Counted from the stretch's first letter, positions 44,932 through 54,671 are shown. The stretch: DNA of 64,000 nt from JAENVT01 sp963773085 (GCA_963773085.1 CAVYZS010000018.1:248001-312000); one strand, 5' to 3'. The notes: generated by a model not told the origin, from the letters alone. Made by a program: numbers and translations.

Positions 44932-47385
44932 CTACGCCTTGATCCGCAGGTTGTCGGGGTCGTACAACGGTCGTATCGAAACACGTGCCGGGTAGCGGCG
45001 GCCGGCGACCTCTACATCCCATCTGCCCGACGACAGGTATGCGGCTGTCACCGGCCGGCCGGCTTCGATCATCGCCAACCCGACCGCACCTCCGAGGGTG
45101 AACCCGTACGACGCAGCCCGAACATACCCGACAGGCTGATCGTCGCAGCGAATCACCTCGGCGTGGAACATGAGCGGCTCGGGGTCGTCGAGCACCACCT
45201 GTACGAGACGGCGCGTCAGAGGCCCTGCGGCCTTCTTGGCAAGCACGGCATCGCGACCGATGAAACCGTCGGCCTTGTCGAGATCGACGGCGAAGCCGAG
45301 CCCGGCTTCGAGCACCGAATCGGTGTTGTCGATGTCGTGGCCGTAGTCGCGATAGCCCTTCTCCATCCGCAGGCTGCCCAATGCCTTGAGACCGGCATGG
45401 CGCAGGCCGAACGCCACACCGGCGGCCACGATGCGGTCGTAGACGTGTACTGCTTGTTCGGCCGAGACGTAGAGCTCGTACCCCAGCTCACCCAGATAGG
45501 TGATGCGTACGCACATCACCCGGGCGAATCCGATGTCGATCTGGCGCGCCGTGCGGAACGGGAATGCTTCGTTCGAGAGATCGGCCGAGGTGATCGACTG
45601 CAACAACTCCCGCGAACGTGGGCCCTGCACGTTCAGCTGAGCATGGCCGGCGGTGACGTCGGTGACGATTGCGTGGTGATCAGCGAAGTGGCGGCGCATT
45701 CGCGTCTCGACGTGTCGGTGGGCGGTGTCGGTGGCCACGACCCAGAAACGATCGTCGTCGAGTTTGGTCACGGTGAGATCGGCCTCGATCGTGCCGGCGT
45801 TGTTCAACCATTGCGTGTACGTGATCACGCCCGGATCGCCGTCGATGTCGTTCGCCGACAGTTGGTTGAGCAATCGACCCGAGTCCCGGCCCTGCACGAG
45901 GAACTTCGACATGAATGACATGTCCATCACGATCACCCCGCGGCGCGCCGCTTCGTGCTCCGCTCTCCAGAAATCGAACCAGTTCTGGCGGCCCCACGAC
46001 AATCGCTCGACCACTGGTTCGACACCTTCCGGCGCGAACCAATCTGCACCTTCCCAGCCACTGACATCTTTGAAGTAAGCGCGTTGCAGCTGCAATCGCT
46101 GATGGATCGGCGACACCTTCGCCTGCCGAGCCGTGTGCATCGACTTTCCCGGATAGTGACACTGGTACACCATCCCGAGTGACTCGACCGTGCGCGTCGC
46201 CCGGTATTCGGGGTTCGACTGGTAGCGGTGAAGTCGATCGACGTTGAAGCCGGTGATGTCGACGTCGGGTTGCCCGGTGAGGATCCAGTGAGCCACCACC
46301 CTGCCCATGCCACCACCGGTGAGAATCCCGATCGAGTTCATCCCGGCGGCGACGAAGTAGTTCTTCAACTCCGGCGCCTCGCCGACGACAGGCTGGAGAT
46401 CGGGCGTGAAGCTCTCCGGTCCACAGAAGAACGTGCGGATGCCCGTCTCCATCGAGATCGGCACGCGACTCATCGCCCGCTCCACGTACGGACCCATCCT
46501 GTCCCAGTCGGGCTGGATCACACCGAACGAGAAGTCGCCGGGAATCCTCCCGACATTCCACGGCGCACACACCGACTCGAACAACCCGATCATCAGGCCG
46601 CCGACCTCTTCTCGGTAGTACCCGAAGTTGGCCGGGTCCTCGATCACCGGCCAGTCGTTCGAAAGCCCGTCGATCTGTTCGGTGATCAGGTAGTAGTGCT
46701 CGGCCGCCTGTAACGGGATGTTGATGCCGGCGATCTCACCGAGTTGGCGGGCCCACATTCCGGCACAGTTGACCACGTACTCGGCCTCGATCTCGCCGTG
46801 ATCGGTGCGCACGCCGGTGACCGCTCCGCCGCACCGCAAGACATCGGTCACGGCAACGCCTTCGATGATGATCGCGCCCTTCTGCCGGGCGCCCTTGGCC
46901 AATGCCATCGTCACGTCGACCGGGTTGGCGCGGCCATCTTCCTTGACGTAGAAACCGGCCAGGATGTCGTCGGTGCGCGCCAGTGGGAACAGTTCGGCGA
47001 CTTCCCCGGCGGAGATCTCGTGCACGTCGACCCCGCAGTACCGATTGAACGTGCTCACCCGCCGGTACTCCTCGAGCCGATCCGGCTCGGTCGCCAGTTC
47101 GATGAATCCCACCGGTTTGAACCCGGTCGACTGGCCGGTCTCGGCTTCGAGGCGCGAGTACAGAGCTGAGGTGTACTTGCGCATTTCGGTCGACGTTTCC
47201 GAGGTCGAGCCGAACGTGACCATCAGGCCCGCTGCATGCCACGTCGTGCCGGATGTCAACCTGTCGCGCTCGAGCACGACGACATCGGTGCACCCCATGT
47301 CGGCGAGGTGGTAGGCAACCGAACAGCCGATGACGCCGCCACCGATCACCACGACCCGGGCACGCTGTGGCAATGACGGTGGCAT
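44932..47385 (-). CDS. FAD-GcvT fusion demethylase (dimethylglycine/sarcosine dehydrogenase-like)
   Basis: An 817-residue protein. Residues 1-380 form a DAO-type FAD domain (VVVIGGGVIGCSVAYHLADMG, and SGTTWHAAGLMVTFG with the His that holds FAD covalently in dimethylglycine dehydrogenase). Residues about 430-817 form an aminomethyltransferase (GcvT) fold with folate-binding features (SFMSKFLVQG, YLGELGYELYVSAEQA, FIGRDAVL). These enzymes oxidise N-methyl groups and pass them to tetrahydrofolate. Homocysteine methyltransferase and SHMT-like genes nearby support one-carbon metabolism. Confidence 0.9.
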   Translation of the reverse strand: MPPSLPQRARVVVIGGGVIGCSVAYHLADMGCTDVVVLERDRLTSGTTWHAAGLMVTFGSTSETSTEMRKYTSALYSRLEAETGQSTGFKPVGFIELATEPDRLEEYRRVSTFNRYCGVDVHEISAGEVAELFPLARTDDILAGFYVKEDGRANPVDVTMALAKGARQKGAIIIEGVAVTDVLRCGGAVTGVRTDHGEIEAEYVVNCAGMWARQLGEIAGINIPLQAAEHYYLITEQIDGLSNDWPVIEDPANFGYYREEVGGLMIGLFESVCAPWNVGRIPGDFSFGVIQPDWDRMGPYVERAMSRVPISMETGIRTFFCGPESFTPDLQPVVGEAPELKNYFVAAGMNSIGILTGGGMGRVVAHWILTGQPDVDITGFNVDRLHRYQSNPEYRATRTVESLGMVYQCHYPGKSMHTARQAKVSPIHQRLQLQRAYFKDVSGWEGADWFAPEGVEPVVERLSWGRQNWFDFWRAEHEAARRGVIVMDMSFMSKFLVQGRDSGRLLNQLSANDIDGDPGVITYTQWLNNAGTIEADLTVTKLDDDRFWVVATDTAHRHVETRMRRHFADHHAIVTDVTAGHAQLNVQGPRSRELLQSITSADLSNEAFPFRTARQIDIGFARVMCVRITYLGELGYELYVSAEQAVHVYDRIVAAGVAFGLRHAGLKALGSLRMEKGYRDYGHDIDNTDSVLEAGLGFAVDLDKADGFIGRDAVLAKKAAGPLTRRLVQVVLDDPEPLMFHAEVIRCDDQPVGYVRAASYGFTLGGAVGLAMIEAGRPVTAAYLSSGRWDVEVAGRRYPARVSIRPLYDPDNLRIKA

Positions 47386-47421
47386 GGACGCCGAGTGTAT
47401 TCATCATCGCTGACCACGTCC

Positions 47422-48330
47422 TCAGTGCCTGCGATCGTCGAGGCCGTCGCCCGGCTCGGCTACCGGCCAGGCGGCGCGAAGCGCGGCTATGTGCGATGGA
47501 CCGATGCCGCAGCAACCGCCGATCATCGACAGATCGAATCGCTCGGCCCACTGCACGGCCAAGGCGACGTACTCATCTTCAGGGATGATGTCGACGAACT
47601 GCCAGTCGGGCATGGCGAAGTATCCCGATTCGGCGTAGGCGCCGAGTGATCCCCGCCAATGTTGCCGCACGATCTCCAGTGCCCGCGCCATGTCCTGCGG
47701 CGAGGTGTGCATCACTGACACCATGGCCGGCGCGCACCTCAGCAGCGGCTCGACGAAGTCTTCGAGCGGCCAGTTGGGACGACTGAAGCCGGTGAGACGA
47801 CCGTCGTCGTCTTCCTCGACAGCGATCCCGATCCAGACCGGCAGACCGGTGGCTACCGCGGCCTCCGTCGCCCAAACCGAGTATTCGGCGTCGCGCATCA
47901 TCTCCATGGCGATCACGTCCACACCTGCTTTCAGCAGTCCAGCAGCCTTGTCGGCGAACAACCTGCGTGCCTCGGCCTCCGGCCAATGACGCAGCATCTC
48001 GCTGCGATCGCTGCCCACGATGCCTGGCCGCATCACCGAGAACGAACCCGCCACGGGCACCGACCCACCACTTGCTTCTCGCGCCAACCTCACCGCCGCG
48101 TTGTCGATGACGGCGACGTCGGCATCACGACCGAGATGGTTGAACAGCAACGGACTGGTGGCGTAGGTGTTGGCGATCAGCACCTCCGCCCCAGCCGCGA
48201 GGTACTGACGATGTGCCTCACGAACGATCTCCGGATGTGTCAGGTTGGCATCGACACACCACGTGTCGTCATTCATCGGAGCGCCGAGTGCCTGGATCAA
48301 GGTGCCCGTTCCACCGTCGAGGATGATCAT
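47422..48330 (-). CDS. Homocysteine S-methyltransferase-family protein
   Basis: A 302-residue zinc-dependent barrel of the homocysteine methyltransferase family (MmuM/BHMT/MetH N-terminal). ILDGGTGTLIQALG and IANTYATSPLLF are conserved, and MIGGCCGIGPSHI has the two zinc Cys residues. The first zinc ligand, normally Cys in a GINC-type motif, aligns with His in VSVMHTSPQDM. It could still bind metal, or the protein may act on another methyl donor. It lies upstream of the FAD-GcvT gene on the same strand, 36 bases away, consistent with shared methyl-group catabolism. Confidence 0.85.
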   Translation of the reverse strand: MIILDGGTGTLIQALGAPMNDDTWCVDANLTHPEIVREAHRQYLAAGAEVLIANTYATSPLLFNHLGRDADVAVIDNAAVRLAREASGGSVPVAGSFSVMRPGIVGSDRSEMLRHWPEAEARRLFADKAAGLLKAGVDVIAMEMMRDAEYSVWATEAAVATGLPVWIGIAVEEDDDGRLTGFSRPNWPLEDFVEPLLRCAPAMVSVMHTSPQDMARALEIVRQHWRGSLGAYAESGYFAMPDWQFVDIIPEDEYVALAVQWAERFDLSMIGGCCGIGPSHIAALRAAWPVAEPGDGLDDRRH

Positions 48331-48386
48331 CGCCGAGCAAGCTACCGGCTCGGCATGCTCGCGATCACCCGGCCTACAGTGGCCGG

Positions 48387-49331
48387 ATGCGAGCAGCCAG
48401 ACTTCACGCCATCGGCGGGACTCTCCAGATCGACGAACTACCCGACCCTCAGCCTGGCCCGGGCGAGCAACTCGTCGAGATCACCTACGCCTCGGTGAAC
48501 CCACTGGACGTATGGATCACCCAAGGTTCGGTGGGCGCTGCCGGTGCCAACCTGCCTTGGACTCCAGGAACCGAGGCCACGGGCCATGTCGACGGTCGCC
48601 CGGTGCTGGTGCGTGGGGGTGGGCTCGGCGTGATGCGTCCGGGCCTGTACTGCAGCCGAATCGCCGTTCCCGACGCCTGGCTCCTCCCGGTCGCCGAGGG
48701 GCTCGATCTCGCCCAGGTTGCCGCCATGCCTGTCGCTGGTATCACCGCCTGGCGGGCATTGCACGGCCGCGCCCACGTCGAGGCGAGTGATCGTGTGTTG
48801 GTGCTCGGTGCCAGCGGCGGTGTCGGTGCTTTGGCGATTCAACTCGCCAAAGCTGCCGGAGCGACCGTCTGGGGACAGACCGGTGCCGCCGCCAAGGTCG
48901 ACGGCATCATCGCCAACGGCGCCGACAAGGTGGTCGTCGCCGCGGCCGACGGTCTCGAGACCGCCGTGGGGACCTACGAGCCGACCGTGATCCTCGATGC
49001 GCTCGGCGGTCCGTACACCGACGCGGCCATCGGCGCCATCGCCCTCCAGGGGCGCCTCGTCGTCTACGGCACGTCGAACAACGAACAGGTGTCGATCAAC
49101 CTTCGCCGCCTGTACCGCAAGGGTGTCAACCTGCTCGGTTACGCCGGTCTGGTCGACACACCCGAAGAGCAGCGCGATGCACTCGACGTGTTGCTGGCGA
49201 TGATGACCTCCGGCGCCTTGCGGGTGCCGGTCGGCGACGTGCTCCCGCTGGCCGCTGCAGCCGATGCCCACGCCCGCATCCTCGGCCGTGGCGTGGAGGG
49301 CAAGGTCGTGCTCGACTGCCGGATCTCGTGA
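48387..49331 (+). CDS. Zinc-independent medium-chain quinone oxidoreductase
   Basis: A 314-residue MDR-family protein: an N-terminal GroES-like fold (GEQLVEITYASVNPLDVWI, PGTEATGHVDG) then an NADPH Rossmann domain with VLVLGASGGVGALAIQLAKAAGA. The catalytic zinc ligands of alcohol dehydrogenases are absent, as in QOR-type enzymes. It probably reduces quinones or enones with NADPH. Its stop codon directly abuts the stop of the convergent FtsH-like gene. Confidence 0.88.
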   Translation: MRAARLHAIGGTLQIDELPDPQPGPGEQLVEITYASVNPLDVWITQGSVGAAGANLPWTPGTEATGHVDGRPVLVRGGGLGVMRPGLYCSRIAVPDAWLLPVAEGLDLAQVAAMPVAGITAWRALHGRAHVEASDRVLVLGASGGVGALAIQLAKAAGATVWGQTGAAAKVDGIIANGADKVVVAAADGLETAVGTYEPTVILDALGGPYTDAAIGAIALQGRLVVYGTSNNEQVSINLRRLYRKGVNLLGYAGLVDTPEEQRDALDVLLAMMTSGALRVPVGDVLPLAAAADAHARILGRGVEGKVVLDCRIS

Positions 49332-51743
49332 TTAGAGGCTCGGCGGGGGAAACTGCTGGGACGGCGCAACCAGTTGGCCGTTGCCGCGAGTCAGCACCGG
49401 GAGTGGAACCTCGACCCGACCGGTCTGACGATGCGCGACCAACGCCTCGTTGTGGTAGCGATCGGCGACTTCCACGAATGACGGATGGTGATAGTCGCGC
49501 CCATTCACCTTCGGGCCCTGACGACCTTCGAAGATCGCCGCGACATCGTCACCGGAGATGGTCTTGTGGGTCTCCAGCGCGTGGGCGACTGCCAGCACCA
49601 TGTGGCGATGCTCGTGCAGCACTCTTGTCGCTTCGTCGAGGATGTTGCCAAGGCGCATCTCGATGCGGTTGCCCATGTTCGCTCGATGCTGGGCGTCGGC
49701 GTCGTCCTTGTCGGCGGGAGTTCGGTATCCGCCGCCCGGGCCGCCCATGACTTCCTTGAAGACGGACTGCGCGGCGATGGTGTCGCCCATCCCCCAAGCG
49801 CTCTCCATCATCATCGCGATGTAGGTCGCGTTGCGAAGGTCGGCCGACACGCCCGCAGAACTGTCACCGTCGAAGAACATCCGCTCGCCCGCCAGCGATG
49901 CCAGCGACACGAGAGCGTCGACCTCGAACGTGGATCGCCAGCTGAGGAAGGTCTGATCGTCGTACGTGCTCATGACGACGCCGAGATAGTCGCCGCCCGG
50001 CTCGATGCTGACGAAGTCGATCTCCATCGACCTGCGCTTCAGATATGCGGTCACTGCGTGACACGCCTCGTGGATGGCGACGGCATGGCGCTCGCGTTCG
50101 ATGAACTCGACCTGCTCGTGCTCGCCGACACGACGTAGGTATCGAGCCTGCAACACGTCGGCCCAGGTGACGACCTCGCGCTTTTCGCGCATGGCGACAA
50201 GAACTGCCTCGTTGACGAGGTCTTTGATGCTGGCGCCGGTCGCTCCGGGAGTCATGGTCGCCAGACGATCGACCTCCGGGGCGGTGACCGTGTGTCGGAT
50301 CTTGTCGAAGTAGCCCTGGAACGTTCGCGCCCGGCCGTCTTTCATCGGATAACCGACCTTGTAGATGCGATCGATTCGACCTGGGCGCAACAACGCGGCG
50401 TCGAGTGCCGTCGGGAGGTTGGTGGCGAACATGTGCAAGATGCGATACCGCGGCGGGGGCTTGGCCTTGATGTTCAGGTACTGCCGGAGACGACGGGAGA
50501 AGAAGCCCCGCGGCTTGTTCAACCCGTTCATCTCGGTCAGCAGTGCCTGCAGCGTTCCACCTCCGCCCATACCGCCCATACCGGCCATGATGATCCTGTC
50601 GCGGAGCCGCCGTGGAGGCGACGGTGACGTCGAGTCGATGGCCGACGGCTTCTGCAGCCAGCTGACGATCTCGCGGCGGCCCTGCGGGCTGAGCCACTGC
50701 GCCGATTCGAGCTGCTCACGAGTCTCCTGCTGTTCGAAGCCGCCCGAGGTCTGACCGCGGTTGCCCAACACGTCGGCCTCGTCGAAGAACACGACAACGC
50801 CGCCGTAGCGCAGGGCCAGCTTGCGGAGCTTGCGATAGAGATGCTTGATCTTCATCGGGGCGACGCCGACGAACGTCTGCACGAATGCCCCCGGGTCGAC
50901 GAACACGTACGGCTTTCCGGTCTCGCCGGCGGACGCCTCGGCCAACAACGTCTTGCCGGTGCCAGGCGGGCCCCACAGCAAGATGCCACCGGGCACGTAG
51001 CCGCCGCGGTCTTCGATCTCCTCCGGTTTCTCGAGGAAGTCGAGGTTCTCCTTCACTCGGTGCACCACGTGGTCCTGGCCCCAGATATCGCTGAACCGGG
51101 TCTTGATGTCGCCAGGTTTGAACGTGTCGACACCACCGATGAAGAAGATGCCGAAGAAGAACACGATGTACACCAGCCCGCCGAGCGTGCTGAGGGCGAT
51201 GGTCAGACCGACCGGCAGGCCGACCGCCGGGTTGAGGAAGACGTTGCGGAAGAACCTGCTGGGCGCCTCGGCCAGCGCTTGGATGGGGCCCAGACCCCAC
51301 AGCGACGAGAGGAAGATGCCCAGGACGCCGAAGAACATCAGCCGCTTGACCAGCCGCGACCACCGGAATCGGCTGTACGGCTTCATGCGGCTCATCCGCC
51401 GTTCCCAGCCACCGAAGACCTTCTTCTGCCAGAACTGGTTGTACCGCTGCGAATGCTCGGAGATCAGGTTGTGGATCTGGCGGATGACCTCGAGCGCGGC
51501 GAGGATCAACACCCACCACTTGGCGCGCAACTGGTCGCGGAGTGCCTCGCCCCATGTCATCAGCGGAACGTCGGTCTTCTGGTGCGATGTCGCCAACCCG
51601 ATGAAGATCGCCAGCAGGACGAGGACCTTGATGCGGTCGTAGAAGAACATCTTGGGACGTACGAGTGGCTCGCGGTCGTCGATGACCGGCTGGTGCACCG
51701 ACATGTCGGGCGGCGCCAGGGCGGAACCGTTGGTGCTCATCAT
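49332..51743 (-). CDS. Divergent FtsH-type membrane AAA+ zinc protease
   Basis: An 803-residue protein. Two or three membrane segments occupy the first 210 residues, then an AAA+ domain with Walker A (GPPGTGKT), Walker B (VVFFDEAD) and an arginine-finger region (ALLRPGRIDR), then an M41 protease domain with HEACH (the HExxH zinc motif) and SADLRNAT carrying the distant zinc ligand. Between Walker B and the second region of homology is a long insert (KPSAIDSTSPSPP and a Met-Gly run). Ordinary FtsH is about 650 residues and reads HEAGH. The start ATG 51743 has GGAGG upstream and overlaps the lipoprotein stop (ATGA). Confidence 0.9.
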   Translation of the reverse strand: MMSTNGSALAPPDMSVHQPVIDDREPLVRPKMFFYDRIKVLVLLAIFIGLATSHQKTDVPLMTWGEALRDQLRAKWWVLILAALEVIRQIHNLISEHSQRYNQFWQKKVFGGWERRMSRMKPYSRFRWSRLVKRLMFFGVLGIFLSSLWGLGPIQALAEAPSRFFRNVFLNPAVGLPVGLTIALSTLGGLVYIVFFFGIFFIGGVDTFKPGDIKTRFSDIWGQDHVVHRVKENLDFLEKPEEIEDRGGYVPGGILLWGPPGTGKTLLAEASAGETGKPYVFVDPGAFVQTFVGVAPMKIKHLYRKLRKLALRYGGVVVFFDEADVLGNRGQTSGGFEQQETREQLESAQWLSPQGRREIVSWLQKPSAIDSTSPSPPRRLRDRIIMAGMGGMGGGGTLQALLTEMNGLNKPRGFFSRRLRQYLNIKAKPPPRYRILHMFATNLPTALDAALLRPGRIDRIYKVGYPMKDGRARTFQGYFDKIRHTVTAPEVDRLATMTPGATGASIKDLVNEAVLVAMREKREVVTWADVLQARYLRRVGEHEQVEFIERERHAVAIHEACHAVTAYLKRRSMEIDFVSIEPGGDYLGVVMSTYDDQTFLSWRSTFEVDALVSLASLAGERMFFDGDSSAGVSADLRNATYIAMMMESAWGMGDTIAAQSVFKEVMGGPGGGYRTPADKDDADAQHRANMGNRIEMRLGNILDEATRVLHEHRHMVLAVAHALETHKTISGDDVAAIFEGRQGPKVNGRDYHHPSFVEVADRYHNEALVAHRQTGRVEVPLPVLTRGNGQLVAPSQQFPPPSL

Positions 51744-52390
51744 CCGATCCTCCATGAGTTGACGATCTTGTCGATCTCACTCGCCGACTTCTCGTAGCAC
51801 GCCGGGCTGCAGATCACTTCGAGGGCGTACAGCCGCGACTCCGACTCGTCGAAGAACGTCGACAGGTTGACGGTGAGCAACCAATCACTGGTCTTGTCGC
51901 TGCGCACTCGGTACACCACGCGCGAGCCGTTGACCTTGGCGTTGGTCGGATTGGGATCGAAGTCGAGCACTTCCGACAGGCCCTCGTCGTCGGCCGAAGG
52001 CAGCAGAGGATCGAACGACACCAATCCGACTGCCCGTCGCGCCAACGAGGCCGACAGCTGCTGATTGAAGACACCGGTGGTCTCGTAGACGGTCATGGTG
52101 GCGAACGGCGACTCGCCATCGAGATCCTTCTGCTCGACGGCGCCCTCCTGCGGCGAGACAACCGCCTTGGAGAGGACCTTGGCGTCACTCGTGGCTTGCA
52201 GCAGCGGGTCCTTGATGGTGTCGGACAGCTGCACGTCGTGCCAGCTCGACGGCACGCGGAGGTAGACCTTCTCGTCGCGGTTGGCGAGGAAGCGGTGACT
52301 GGATGGCCCGCAGGCCGTCAGGACCATGACCGCTGCCACGGCCGAACCCCATCTCCGTCCGTTTGAAACGATCCGCAAAGTCTCCCTCAT
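51740..52390 (-). CDS. Putative lipoprotein upstream of the FtsH-like gene
   Basis: A 216-residue protein with a lipoprotein signal peptide: Arg-rich start, hydrophobic VAAVMVLTAC with Cys as the lipid anchor. The rest is a hydrophilic domain of beta and helix that resembles no family I can name; it has two Cys near the end (ICSPACYE). ATGA overlap with the FtsH-like gene implies joint expression, so it may be a partner or substrate at the membrane. The start ATG 52390 is used because it gives a proper signal; an earlier start at 52423 is possible. Confidence 0.78.
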   Translation of the reverse strand: MRETLRIVSNGRRWGSAVAAVMVLTACGPSSHRFLANRDEKVYLRVPSSWHDVQLSDTIKDPLLQATSDAKVLSKAVVSPQEGAVEQKDLDGESPFATMTVYETTGVFNQQLSASLARRAVGLVSFDPLLPSADDEGLSEVLDFDPNPTNAKVNGSRVVYRVRSDKTSDWLLTVNLSTFFDESESRLYALEVICSPACYEKSASEIDKIVNSWRIG

Positions 52391-52449
52391 TGCCGACTCG
52401 ATGCACAACGGTTCGGCACCCAAAATGGGTCGGATTGCCCACTCAGGCT

Positions 52450-53028
52450 TCAGCCGGTGTCAGGTCCCCCACTCAGCACGTTGAAGCCGCGGTGCACGTC
52501 CACGATGTGGTGCATCGGGTCGTGAAGGAAGTAGCGGCCGAACGACTCGACCGTGAACGGCGAGCCGTCGCTGCGCAGCCCGGGACGGCTCCACTGGTCG
52601 CCCTGAACCGTGTCGTACACGTTGGCGAGCGCGTGCGCCGCGGCCAGGATCTCGGAGGCCACTTCCAGCGGATCCTGCAGGTCGTAGCGCTCGGCCACTG
52701 CGGTGTCATCCTGGTTCCAGTTGGCGAACCGAGGATTGTCCTCTTCCAGCATTCGCCCCACCCGGTAGACCCCGAGCAGGAACACGTCACGCACATGACA
52801 GCCGTACTCCAGCGCCGACCAACACGCCTCATCCGGACGAACACGGGTCAGCGGGTGGGCCAGGAGCTCCGGCCACGGTTCCGCCGCCTGCCGCGTCAGC
52901 CGAGCGATGTCACCCGCTGGGAATGACCGGGTGTCGAAACCACACTCCTCGCATTCGCGTTCCAGCACCCATGTCCAGTTCTTGGTGTCCGGCTCGATCG
53001 TCACGGCGTACACGCTATTCGCGCTCAC
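52450..53028 (-). CDS. DinB-like (mycothiol-dependent transferase fold) protein
   Basis: A 192-residue helical-bundle protein of the DinB/maleylpyruvate-isomerase-like superfamily. Possible metal ligands are the His in EYGCHVRDVFLLG and the pair in HDPMHHIVDVHRG. In actinobacteria, many such proteins use mycothiol or bacillithiol. It overlaps the acylphosphatase stop by ATGA, although the two are probably functionally unrelated. Confidence 0.75.
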   Translation of the reverse strand: MSANSVYAVTIEPDTKNWTWVLERECEECGFDTRSFPAGDIARLTRQAAEPWPELLAHPLTRVRPDEACWSALEYGCHVRDVFLLGVYRVGRMLEEDNPRFANWNQDDTAVAERYDLQDPLEVASEILAAAHALANVYDTVQGDQWSRPGLRSDGSPFTVESFGRYFLHDPMHHIVDVHRGFNVLSGGPDTG

Positions 53029-53291
53029 CGGATCCGGAAACCGTGCTCACCTGTCGGTGCCTCGTCGCGGTACTCCACTCCGGTCACGACGGCGCGCGGA
53101 GGACCCGACCGCATCCAGGCAAGGACCCGCTCGACCCGGTCGACATCGCCTTCCAGCACCGCCTCGACAGTGCCGTCGGCGTTGTTGCGCACCCAACCCC
53201 CGACACCGGCATCGACGGCTTCGCGCAGGCAACTCTGCCGGTACCACACACCTTGCACGCGGCCGGTGACGATCACGCGGCGCCGAATCAT
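53025..53291 (-). CDS. Acylphosphatase
   Basis: An 88-residue small enzyme that hydrolyses carboxyl-phosphate bonds. The signature VTGRVQGVWYRQSCLREA holds the phosphate-binding loop with the catalytic Arg, and GGWVRNNADGTVEAVLEGD carries the catalytic Asn. ATG 53291 gives the normal length. Confidence 0.95.
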   Translation of the reverse strand: MIRRRVIVTGRVQGVWYRQSCLREAVDAGVGGWVRNNADGTVEAVLEGDVDRVERVLAWMRSGPPRAVVTGVEYRDEAPTGEHGFRIR

Positions 53292-53333
53292 GCTCCGAGT
53301 TTCGCAGCATCGGACATCTAGATTGTCCGACCG

Positions 53334-54650
53334 ATGACTGCTCCACCAGATCGCCACCGCTCATGGCTCCCTGCCGGTTCCGAGCAACGGGAATCGACCA
53401 TCCGGGCGGCGATCGCCGAGCTCACAGGTGCGGCCACTGCCAACCTTGTCGAGACGTTGATCGAGCGGAACCGGCAGATCCACGAGATCGAATGCATCAA
53501 CCTCAATCCGGCGACCAACATCATGAACCCACGTGCCGAGGCCGCGTTGGCCGCAGGGCTCGGCTCTCGGCCCTCGCTCGGCTACGCCGGAGCGAAGTAC
53601 GAGATGGGATTGGAGGCGATCGAGGAGATCGAGGTCATCGCCGCAGACCTCGCCTGCCGTGTCTTCGGTGCCCGGTTTGCCGAAATCCGGGTGGGTTCGG
53701 GTGCGCTCGCCAACCTCTACGCATTCATGGCCACGTGCCGACCCGGGGACTCCATCATCGTGCCGCCGGCGACCATCGGTGGACACATCACCCACCGTCA
53801 GGGTGGCGCCGCGGGGTTGTACGGCCTCGACATCCACGAATGTCCGATCGATGCCCGTCGATTCACCGTCGATCTCGTTGGCCTGGCCGATCTGGTCGAG
53901 CACGTGCGACCGAAGCTGATCACGATCGGCGCCAGCCTCAACCTCATGCCGCACCCCGTCGGCGAGGTTCGTCAGATCGCCGACAAGGTCGGCGCGGCCG
54001 TGCTGTTCGACGCGGCTCACGCGTGCGGGATGTTTGCCGGCCGGGTGTGGGCCAACCCGCTCGATCTCGGTGCGGATCTGATGACCATGAGCACGTACAA
54101 GAGCCTCGGTGGTCCGGCCGGCGGCCTGCTCCTGACCAACCGCGCCGACCTCGCCGAGCGGATCGACGCCATCGCCTATCCCGGGCTGACCGCCAACTTC
54201 GACGCCGGCAAGTCGGCGTCGCTGGCGATCACGCTGCTCGACTGGTTGGACGGCGGGCCGGAGTACGCCACGGCGATGACGACAACGGCTTCCGCCCTTG
54301 CCGACGCTCTCGCTGCGGCCGGAATGCCGGTGTTCCGCACTGAGGCCGGGTACACGACGTCGCACCAGTTCGCCATCGATGCCACCGAGTGGAACGGCGG
54401 GCACCAGGCCGCACTGAGGCTACGCGACGCCAACATCCTGGCCTGTGCCATCGGTCTGCCCGGCGGCGACGAGTGGTCGGGGCTGCGCCTCGGCACACCC
54501 GAGATCGTGCGCTGGGGCATGACGGCACGTGACATGCCCGAACTGGCTGACCTCGTCGTCGAGGCCCTTCGGGGTGACGCGAAGTCGGTGGCCCAGAGGA
54601 CCACCGACTTCAAGTCACGCTTCAATTCACTGCACCACATCCACCGGTAG
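53334..54650 (+). CDS. Serine hydroxymethyltransferase-like PLP enzyme
   Basis: A 438-residue fold-type I PLP enzyme related to SHMT. IECINLNPATNIMNPRAEAAL and GSGALANLYAFMA fit SHMT, DAAHACGMFAGRVWANPL provides the Asp and His near PLP, and STYKSLGGPAGGLLL the PLP Lys with the Gly-rich loop. The usual Tyr-Tyr-Gly-Gly motif after the N-terminus is degraded (SLGYAGAKYEMG). It could be a second SHMT with altered specificity (for example an alpha-methylserine or threonine-type aldolase). Confidence 0.8.
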   Translation: MTAPPDRHRSWLPAGSEQRESTIRAAIAELTGAATANLVETLIERNRQIHEIECINLNPATNIMNPRAEAALAAGLGSRPSLGYAGAKYEMGLEAIEEIEVIAADLACRVFGARFAEIRVGSGALANLYAFMATCRPGDSIIVPPATIGGHITHRQGGAAGLYGLDIHECPIDARRFTVDLVGLADLVEHVRPKLITIGASLNLMPHPVGEVRQIADKVGAAVLFDAAHACGMFAGRVWANPLDLGADLMTMSTYKSLGGPAGGLLLTNRADLAERIDAIAYPGLTANFDAGKSASLAITLLDWLDGGPEYATAMTTTASALADALAAAGMPVFRTEAGYTTSHQFAIDATEWNGGHQAALRLRDANILACAIGLPGGDEWSGLRLGTPEIVRWGMTARDMPELADLVVEALRGDAKSVAQRTTDFKSRFNSLHHIHR

Positions 54651-54671
54651 CCGGTCGATGCAGCGCACCCT

